DNA of 64,000 nucleotides, taken from assembly GCA_034430615.1 (NCBI GenBank), contig DAOUEJ010000204.1, positions 20,536-84,535 on the forward strand, given 5' to 3'. The position numbers were made by a program, and so were the translations under genes. A model generated the notes under the pieces. It was not told the origin of the DNA and searched no databases. It saw nothing but the letters and a program-made list of their open reading frames with translations. Source of the DNA: E44-bin32 sp034430615 (lineage in GTDB: Bacteria; Chloroflexota; Anaerolineae; Anaerolineales; E44-bin32). This document shows positions 34,384 through 41,036 of this stretch, piece after piece. The stretch's first letter is position 1. Every line of letters begins with the position of its first letter.

Positions 34384-34561
34384 AATGTCATTCCCAGGCC
34401 GTCAAGCCGAGGAATACCCATGATATTGGCCGGATGGGCTCTAAAACCCTCCTACACTTTGCCTCTTTTTGTAATGTCGTGGGTATCCATCGTCGCACAG
34501 CTCCTCGGGATGACATTAAAAGGTAAGGGCAATTCTACGAGAGGTTTTATGCCCATCTGTT
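34384..34561. repeat. MITE-like repeat, tandem copy 2
   Basis: Begins AATGTCATTCCCAGGCCG and has GGAATACCCATGATATTGG; its right end, GCTCCTCGGGATGACATTAA, is the best-preserved inverted end in the window. Confidence 0.75.
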
Positions 34562-34705
34562 AATGTCATTCCGAAGCCGCAAGGGCGAGGAATACCCATG
34601 ATGCTTCGCCGGAGCAGACCAGCCGTGTCCCTCTACTTCGTCTCTACTTATGTCGTTTCGTGTTTCCCTCGTCGCAGGGCTCCCCCAGGATGACTATAGA
34701 AACGG
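34562..34705. repeat. MITE-like repeat, tandem copy 3
   Basis: Begins AATGTCATTCCGAAGCCG and has GAGGAATACCCATGATGC; the right end is CAGGATGACTATAGA, more diverged, close to the leftward ABC permease stop codon. Confidence 0.7.
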
Positions 34706-34749
34706 GGCTGCGTAGAATGCAGCCCCGCATGACGTACCCGCTTCTTGCT

Positions 34750-35847
34750 TCAACGATCCATCTGCCGTATGCGCCAGATGCTCAACCCGAGAAAAACGAC
34801 TGCCGGGACAAGCATGCGCAGCAGATCGATGACCAGCCGTCCCCAGTCGATGCTGGCGGTCATGCTCATGCGGACCATCTCGGAAAGTGAAACGGTGGGT
34901 AGCAAACCAAAAACCGTAGCCAACCACGCCGGAAGGTTGCTTGCGAACTGCCCGACAAAAACTGGCAGCAGCAGAACCACCAGCAGGATTCCAAGCCACA
35001 AGTTCATCGACGCCGGCTCATCCGAGAACGTCCCGATCACTAACCCCAGCACAACCGCAAAAGCTGATCCAGCCAGGACTGCGATCACGATCACAGACCA
35101 GTGCACGATCAACGCGGCAGCCATCAAGGAGAAGACAGCTGCCGCTGCCAGGCAATAGGTCAGGCCGGCCAGCGACTTGCCGACCGCGATGTGCGTCATT
35201 CTGGCCGGTGAGACCAGCAGTGTTGAAAACGTCCCGGTTTGTTTCTCCTCCTGGATCAAGCCCGGGGTCATGACGATGCCGATGATGAAGAGCGCGTTCA
35301 CCAAGCCTGTTGCGACCATCACCATCTGTCCCGTCGACTCGAGGGTTGGGTAGACAGCGTTTCCAGCATAGCTGATGATTACGGTCACACCCCACGACTT
35401 GCTCAGCTGACGCTCCACGGATTCAAACGTATCACGGACGACTTCCGCATCGATCCAGTAGGGATAGTAGCCCGGGAGCTCAAGAGTTCCATCCACGTCA
35501 CCGGACGAAGGCAGTTCATCTGGCAGCAGCACGCCCAGGGCTGGAGAGAAGGATTGGCCGAGCTCGATTTCCAACGCGGTCTTGTTCTCAAGCGCGAAGG
35601 TTGGGAGCTCCGATGCCCGGCGCAGCTCACGAACGAGTTCGCGCCCGGACGACCCGGCGAAAGCAATGCGTGGCTGGTCGGCCTGTCCGACCAGCATGCG
35701 CATTGCGAAGGCTCCCACCATCAGGGTTGCTACACCGATCATGATTCCGATCATCACCCGGTTCTTGAGCGAGTCGAGGATGTCCTTCCAGGCAATCGCC
35801 AGGATGATGCGCAGCCCGCTGCCGGAAGTCCTTTGTGTTTCTGCCAT
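34750..35847 (-). CDS. ABC-2 type permease (NatB-like), second of pair
   Basis: 365 residues. One N-terminal membrane helix (IGIMIGVATLMVGAFAM) precedes a ~150-residue outside domain, then five or six helices. LIQEEKQTGTFSTLLVSPAR is the cytoplasmic signature of ABC-2/NatB permeases. It is separated by 12 bases from the upstream permease gene and AGGGAGG precedes its ATG. It probably pairs with that permease and the ATPase encoded before it to form an exporter. Confidence 0.85.
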   Translation of the reverse strand: MAETQRTSGSGLRIILAIAWKDILDSLKNRVMIGIMIGVATLMVGAFAMRMLVGQADQPRIAFAGSSGRELVRELRRASELPTFALENKTALEIELGQSFSPALGVLLPDELPSSGDVDGTLELPGYYPYWIDAEVVRDTFESVERQLSKSWGVTVIISYAGNAVYPTLESTGQMVMVATGLVNALFIIGIVMTPGLIQEEKQTGTFSTLLVSPARMTHIAVGKSLAGLTYCLAAAAVFSLMAAALIVHWSVIVIAVLAGSAFAVVLGLVIGTFSDEPASMNLWLGILLVVLLLPVFVGQFASNLPAWLATVFGLLPTVSLSEMVRMSMTASIDWGRLVIDLLRMLVPAVVFLGLSIWRIRQMDR

Positions 35848-35859
35848 GATCGACCTCCC

Positions 35860-36969
35860 TCAGCGATCCCGGCGCCGGATCAGACTGGCCGTAAAGCCCA
35901 GCACCAACGCCGTGCCGACAAGGATGATGGCCAGGTTGCCCAGGATAACGGCGGCCGGGATCTGGGCTGCGGCGCTGGCCCGGATGAGCATGCTCATGGC
36001 GACCGTCGGAACCCATGTCATCAGGCCGACCAGCCACCCTGGAAGCAGATCGTCGAGCACAACCAGAAACGGCGGCAGCATCAGCGGCAGGACAGCAGCC
36101 CAGGCCCAGCCCATGAGCTGCTGACGGGTGTGGAACACAGTGCCAAGGAGCAGGCCTACGCTGATCGTAAAGATGCATCCAGCAAGGATTGCCAGCCCGG
36201 CTACTCCCCAGTGCTGAATCACGGGTCCGTAAATCAACAGCGAGGGGATGCCGATAAGCAGGCTATAGAACAGCCCGGTCAGCGCCTTAGCAACGACGAC
36301 CATCCAGCTCGAGGCAGGAGAGACCATCAGCGCGTCGAGCGTGCGGGCGGATTTTTCCTCCATCATCAGGTTCGGAATGAAGGAAATGCCCAGCATGCAC
36401 AGCGCAAAGATCGTCCCCAGCGAGGCTGTAAAGGCCGTACCATCGTTGTCCACCGCCGGGGAGATGCGGTTATCGCCAACTTCGATACGAACCGCCAAAC
36501 CGGTTTCATTATAGATTGCAGTCTCTGCCTGCTGGACCAGTTCCTGTGCCTCGTCCCGCGAGACCCACCGCACGATATATCCCTGCAGTTCAGGTGTCTC
36601 TCCGGCTGCAACCCGGGCGTCGAAATCAGCCGGAATCACCAGGCCGAGTTCGGGCTCGCTCCCGTCGCCAATCCGACGCTGAAGCGCCGGTAGGGATAAA
36701 CTGCTCCGTACTTCGATCTCGCTGCTGTACTGCAGGTCAGCCAGTGATTCAGCCGGACCGGCCTCATACAGAAAAACACGCGCCGGATCGGTGCCGCTGA
36801 TCAGCGGCATGAAACGGTACAGGGCGATCATCATGACCACCGTCACGATAGCAGTCAATGTGTTCTTGTTGCGGATGCCCTCAAGAAGGTCCTTGGCGGT
36901 AATCGCCATGATAACCCGGAGCTTGTCCCGCAACGGCATACCTCGGTGTGCGTTCATCGTTGTTTCCAT
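35860..36969 (-). CDS. ABC-2 type permease (NatB-like), first of pair
   Basis: 369 residues with the same layout: N-terminal helix (TLTAIVTVVMMIALYRFMPL), an outside domain, then helices starting at FTASLGTIFALCMLGISF. The signature loop MMEEKSARTLDALMVSPASS is present. The ATG at 36969 follows GGAGG with 8-base spacing. It differs enough from its downstream neighbour to suggest a heterodimeric membrane part. It ends in arginine-rich IRRRDR. Confidence 0.85.
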   Translation of the reverse strand: METTMNAHRGMPLRDKLRVIMAITAKDLLEGIRNKNTLTAIVTVVMMIALYRFMPLISGTDPARVFLYEAGPAESLADLQYSSEIEVRSSLSLPALQRRIGDGSEPELGLVIPADFDARVAAGETPELQGYIVRWVSRDEAQELVQQAETAIYNETGLAVRIEVGDNRISPAVDNDGTAFTASLGTIFALCMLGISFIPNLMMEEKSARTLDALMVSPASSWMVVVAKALTGLFYSLLIGIPSLLIYGPVIQHWGVAGLAILAGCIFTISVGLLLGTVFHTRQQLMGWAWAAVLPLMLPPFLVVLDDLLPGWLVGLMTWVPTVAMSMLIRASAAAQIPAAVILGNLAIILVGTALVLGFTASLIRRRDR

Positions 36970-37000
36970 GGTACGTACCTCCATTCTATTGGTCAACCGG

Positions 37001-37753
37001 TCAGCCTTGTTCTTCGGTAACCGGTGTCGGCTGGTAAAGTTCGTATCCGGTCTTCTTGAGGAAGACATCCTCCAGTGTCGCCTCGCCGCCCAGTTCAGCC
37101 TTCAACTCAGATGGCGATGCTAGGGCGACGATCACACCCTTGTTAATAATCACTACCCGGCTGCACAGCCGATCGGCTTCTTCCATGTAGTGCGTGGTCA
37201 GGAAAATGGTGACATCCTCATCCGCAAGTTTGGCGACCAGCGAGCGGATATCGCGTGCCACACCTGGATCGAGACCACGTGTGGGTTCATCGAGGAAGAG
37301 CACACTCGGTTGGTGCAGCAGCGCTCGAGCGATCATCAAGCGCTGACGCATGCCGTTCGAATATTTGCTCGTTCGCTCGCGGGCGCGGTCGGTAAGGCCG
37401 ACCCGCTCCAACACCTGGCCGACACGCTCCTGCGGTATGCCGTATAGGCGGGCGTAGAATTTCAAGTTGTCAAGCGCGCTGAAGCGCGTGTAAAGGTTCT
37501 GCTGCTCGAATACCACCCCGATCTGCGGCTTGAGCCGCTCTCGGTCCTCGACGATGTCACAGCCCATCACCCGTGCAGTCCCCGAGGTTGGGCGGAGTTG
37601 GCCGGTAAGCATGCGCAGCGTCGTGGTCTTGCCGGCTCCGTTCGGCCCGAGAAAGCCGAAGATTTCACCCGCTTCCACATGGAATGAAATTTGATCGACG
37701 GCGGTCAGTCCGTTATAGGTGCGGGTCAGGTCGAAAGCTTCGATACTCTTCAT
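37001..37753 (-). CDS. ABC transporter ATP-binding protein (NatA-like)
   Basis: 250 residues with Walker A GPNGAGKTT, Q-loop FEQQNLYTRF, signature YSNGMRQR (variant of LSGGQ), Walker B VLFLDEPTRGLDP and H-loop LTTHYMEEADRLC, all consistent with an active ATPase. AAAGGAG lies 6 bases before the ATG. It heads a three-gene operon with the two permeases, and appears to be the paralogue from which the neighbouring dead-ABC/LytTR protein arose, since both share RLYGxxxxRVGQVLxxVGL. Confidence 0.9.
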   Translation of the reverse strand: MKSIEAFDLTRTYNGLTAVDQISFHVEAGEIFGFLGPNGAGKTTTLRMLTGQLRPTSGTARVMGCDIVEDRERLKPQIGVVFEQQNLYTRFSALDNLKFYARLYGIPQERVGQVLERVGLTDRARERTSKYSNGMRQRLMIARALLHQPSVLFLDEPTRGLDPGVARDIRSLVAKLADEDVTIFLTTHYMEEADRLCSRVVIINKGVIVALASPSELKAELGGEATLEDVFLKKTGYELYQPTPVTEEQG

Positions 37754-37865
37754 CGCAAACTCCTTTATCAAGCGGCCAGGTCTCATCGATTGTGTTGCGT
37801 GTGCTCGGCCGACACTCGCTCCGAAAACCATCTACAGGCTACGTAATCAAGAAAGCGGCTGCAAC

Positions 37866-37890
37866 AAAAAACCGCCGAACGGCGGTTTTT
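37866..37890. terminator. Bidirectional intrinsic terminator between regulator and ABC operon
   Basis: AAAAAACCGCC, loop GAAC, GGCGGTTTTT: a near-perfect palindrome with A- and T-tracts on both sides. It sits 51 bases after the LytTR-fusion stop and 113 bases before the ABC ATPase start, so the exporter operon must use its own promoter in 37754-37865. Confidence 0.85.
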
Positions 37891-37940
37891 CGGGGTTGAA
37901 TGGCGCAGAGAATGCCTATTTTCGAGAATTGATTTAAGGA

Positions 37941-38936
37941 TCAGTAATCGAGAAGCTCGCGCAGCTCGGCTGCCGCGGTCTTGCTGAGTGGGATTAACGT
38001 CCCTGCGTCATCGTCCAACCGCAGGCTGAAGCTATCGCGTGTGAAGGGGATCACTTCGGTCACGTGCTGCAGGTTGACCAGGTAGCTGCGATGGGCGCGA
38101 AAGAACCCCCGCCGCAACAACCTTCCTTCCAATTCGCTGAGTGTGTATTGCGTGTTGAGCAAATCGCCATCCGTGGTCTGCAACGCTGCCTTCCCATCTT
38201 CAGCCGTTGCGAAGAGCACCTCGGCCGGGTTCACCAAGGTGATGCTCCCCCCGCCTCGAACAGGTATCTTGAACGGCATGTCATGCTCGTCGCCCGCAGC
38301 GGCCTGATCTACCTTGACCAGGTGGCCCTCGCTCATGCGGTATAGGGCATGGCATAGCTGTGGGAGGTGGGCATCGTCATCGGCCAGGATAAGTATCGCC
38401 TTCCTGGCCTCGGCCAGCTCCCGTATCAGATGCCCGATCAACGTAATAGAGGCCTGGTCACAACGTGCAAAGGGGTCCCTTAAGATCAGGATCGGGGGAT
38501 CGTGCAGGATGGCTCGACCTAGGGCCAGGCGGCGGGCGAGTCCCGTCGGCAGGTCGCTTGCCCGGACATCGCCCTGGTCGTCCAATCCAACTTCATGCAA
38601 GACCTGCCCCACCCGTTTACGGTCCAAGCCATATAAGCGAGCGTGGAAAGCCAGGTTGGAAGCTGCGGTCTTGGATTGATATAGGCCATCTTCGCTGAAG
38701 AGCACCCCGATCGTCCGGCTGATAGAGTCACGATCCCCGGCGGGATCCGAGGCGTGGAGACGGATGCTTCCGGCTGTTGGTCTTGACTGCCCCAAAAGCA
38801 GGCGGAAAAGCTCATCCACGCCGCTCCCGCTAGGACCAAAAACGCCGGCGATCTCCCCGGACCTGACTCTCAGGGATTCAAGTTCGAGTACTGTAATCCC
38901 CTGCACAACCTTGTGCAGCTGTTTGATCTCGATCAT
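37941..38936 (-). CDS. Inactive ABC ATPase domain fused to LytTR DNA-binding domain
   Basis: 331 residues. Residues 1-210 have the ABC ATPase layout but every catalytic motif is broken: Walker A is GPSGSGVDE (34-42, Lys replaced by Val), the signature is DLPTGLARR instead of LSGGQ, Walker B reads ILILRDPFA (149-157, Asp to Arg and Glu to Asp), and the H-loop His is absent (LADDDAH). Residues ~225-331 form a LytTR domain (RRGFFRAHRSYLVNLQHVTEV is typical). It likely binds DNA and regulates the adjacent ABC exporter, perhaps by docking to its subunits (inference). The ATG at 38936 begins the ABC fold; one 12 codons earlier is possible. Confidence 0.85.
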   Translation of the reverse strand: MIEIKQLHKVVQGITVLELESLRVRSGEIAGVFGPSGSGVDELFRLLLGQSRPTAGSIRLHASDPAGDRDSISRTIGVLFSEDGLYQSKTAASNLAFHARLYGLDRKRVGQVLHEVGLDDQGDVRASDLPTGLARRLALGRAILHDPPILILRDPFARCDQASITLIGHLIRELAEARKAILILADDDAHLPQLCHALYRMSEGHLVKVDQAAAGDEHDMPFKIPVRGGGSITLVNPAEVLFATAEDGKAALQTTDGDLLNTQYTLSELEGRLLRRGFFRAHRSYLVNLQHVTEVIPFTRDSFSLRLDDDAGTLIPLSKTAAAELRELLDY

Positions 38937-39066
38937 GGATTCAAATACCCGTGATTGCCCATACCAGCCCATATTAGCATAATCCCGTCTGTCAGCGATT
39001 ATGCAGCTTGCGGAAATGTAAAGGCTTGAAGATACTCGGTACAGTTCGCTGCTCAGGTGGCTCGAT

Positions 39067-39807
39067 ATGAAGAAACCGGCCGTCTACACACCAGAGCAAC
39101 CCGGCCACACACTAACCCACCTCTGGGATACCCCGGTCGTCGTCGTTGGCCGTACGTGGCTTCCGCTGGTCGAGCTGGCTAGTTGGATGTTCTTCTCCTG
39201 GTGGTCCTCCAGACGTGATCCGGACCGCAAACCGGGCGTGAGCCTGGGTTTGGGGGCTGTTCACACTCTGATGGTCCTGGGTTCGGAATGGTGCCACAAC
39301 CTGGCCCACGTCGCCGCGGCGCGCATGGTCGCTCGACCGATGGATGCCCTGCGCATTACCTGGGGCATGCCGCTGTGCGTCTATTACGAGCTTGAAGATG
39401 AACGCGTCACACCCCGCCAGCACATTGCGCGGGCGTTGGGAGGTCCACTCTTTAACTTTGCCGCCTCGCTCACGCTTGGCCGAATACGCTCCAGAACAAA
39501 GAAGAATACTCCAGCCCGTGAAATCGTGGATACAGCACTCGGCGCGAATCTCATCATCCTCGGCGCGGGCCTGCTTCCCTACCCTGGCCTTGATGGTGGC
39601 GTGATATTGAAGTGGAGCCTGGTCGAAGGCGGCTCCAGTACACGGCAAGCCGACGCGATTACTCGTCAGATGGATGGCGCGGTCGCGGCTGGCTTGGCAG
39701 GTGCTGCACTCGGCTTGAGAAAGCGCCGGCCATGGTTGAGCGTGCTGCTTGCAATTCTCAGTGCGCTTGGCTTTAGCCTAGCACTGAGTCTTGTTCGGGA
39801 GTCGTAG
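39067..39807 (+). CDS. M50 (site-2 protease)-like membrane protein lacking the catalytic Glu
   Basis: 246 residues. The place of the M50 zinc motif HExxH is taken by HNLAH (77-81) in GSEWCHNLAHVAAARMV, and the second motif LLPYPGLDGG (169-178) keeps the zinc-binding Asp176. Two His and the Asp could still hold zinc, but the general-base Glu is Asn, so proteolysis is doubtful. Several hydrophobic segments, including the C-terminal LSVLLAILSALGFSLAL, agree with a membrane protein. AGGTGG precedes the ATG. It is divergent from the LytTR-fusion gene across 130 bases. The ~290 bases that follow hold no gene that I see. Confidence 0.65.
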   Translation: MKKPAVYTPEQPGHTLTHLWDTPVVVVGRTWLPLVELASWMFFSWWSSRRDPDRKPGVSLGLGAVHTLMVLGSEWCHNLAHVAAARMVARPMDALRITWGMPLCVYYELEDERVTPRQHIARALGGPLFNFAASLTLGRIRSRTKKNTPAREIVDTALGANLIILGAGLLPYPGLDGGVILKWSLVEGGSSTRQADAITRQMDGAVAAGLAGAALGLRKRRPWLSVLLAILSALGFSLALSLVRES

Positions 39808-40101
39808 CCGCATAGCGAGGGTAGTCCCTGCTATTCGCAATCCACATCTACTATTATTCGAGGATGCAAACTGATGGATCCCAGGGAAAATTACCCTGCC
39901 ACTTTGACGAGAAATTTGCTATTGGCTCTGACCCACCGACACAAACCAGGCCATCCCCTTGAGCCTCGATCTATATTCTGATACCATGATCGAGTCTCGA
40001 GCTGGTGGTCGCGTCAAGGGAACCTGCGAGCGGCGTCGGATAGCCTCATCCGTCGAAAAGTGCCAGCGAGCTCCACCAATAAGTTCAACCGAGGGTGAAG
40101 C

Positions 40102-40977
40102 ATGAGAATGTGGAACTCGTATGCCCAACCGGCCAACGTTGAGCAGGCCTTGCAGGCGCTCAATGATGCGCAAGGCCATGCAGCGATCATCGCCGGCGGG
40201 ACCGATCTCCTGCTCGATATCGACCAGGGCCGCCGACCCGCACCCGACCTGCTGATCGACGTCACCTGCATCAATGAAATGGGCGAAGTACGGCTTGAAG
40301 AGGACCATATCTACCTGGGTGCGGCTGTCACCCACAAGGCGATCACAACCAACCCAATCCTCATGGAACACGCTGCCTGCCTGGTGGAAGGCTGTGCGCT
40401 GATCGGCGGCCCGCAAGTGCGCAATGTCGCCACGATCGGCGGTAACGTCGCACATGCACTGCCGGCCGGCGACGGGACGATTGGTCTCCTCGTGCTGGAT
40501 GCACAGGCGCTTCTTGCCGGCGTGATGGGGCGAACCTGGAAGCCTCTGGCGAAGCTCTTCGCCGGACCTGGCGAGACAACCTTTGATCGTTCACAGGAAA
40601 TCCTGGTCGGGTTCAAACTCCCCTTGCGCGAACCGAACGAGTATTCTGCCTTTCAACGCATCATGCGACCACAAGGCGTTGCAATCGCCATCCTGAACAT
40701 GGCGGTCTGGGTCAAGCTGGCGCCAGCCAGCACGCTCGAATCGGTACGGATCGCGGTAGGCCCCGGTGGGCCTGTTCCCTTCAGGGCACATGCCACCGAA
40801 GCAGCTCTTGCTGACCGCACACCCGACGCAGAGGCGCTGGCGCAAGCCACCAAAGCTTTACTGGGTGAGATCCAGCTGCGTACGAGCAAACACCGCGCCA
40901 GCCTGGCATACCGCCAGCACCTTGCCGGCATCCTGCTCGAGCGCACACTGGGTGCCGCGCTCAGCAAGCAGGCATAG
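40102..40977 (+). CDS. Molybdenum hydroxylase FAD-binding subunit (XdhB/CoxM-like)
   Basis: 291 residues. The FAD-binding segments IIAGGTDLLLDIDQGRRP and IGGPQVRNVATIGGNVAHAL, with PAGDG following, are those of the xanthine dehydrogenase/CO dehydrogenase medium subunit. It passes electrons between the iron-sulfur centres and an acceptor. GAGGGTG lies before the ATG. The next gene, 59 bases on, encodes the other two domains, so the pair should form one enzyme. Confidence 0.9.
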   Translation: MRMWNSYAQPANVEQALQALNDAQGHAAIIAGGTDLLLDIDQGRRPAPDLLIDVTCINEMGEVRLEEDHIYLGAAVTHKAITTNPILMEHAACLVEGCALIGGPQVRNVATIGGNVAHALPAGDGTIGLLVLDAQALLAGVMGRTWKPLAKLFAGPGETTFDRSQEILVGFKLPLREPNEYSAFQRIMRPQGVAIAILNMAVWVKLAPASTLESVRIAVGPGGPVPFRAHATEAALADRTPDAEALAQATKALLGEIQLRTSKHRASLAYRQHLAGILLERTLGAALSKQA

Positions 40978-41036
40978 GTGACGATCAACCCAGACCGTTC
41001 GATAGGTGCATTTGATGAAGTCAACAAGGCAGGATC

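Noticed and set aside
35239..36693. A 484-codon plus-strand frame opposite the two ABC permease genes
   Set aside because: Its translation is rich in His/Gln/Arg/Asp without any domain, and the opposite strand encodes two clear permeases with ribosome binding sites. It is an antisense shadow in GC-rich DNA.
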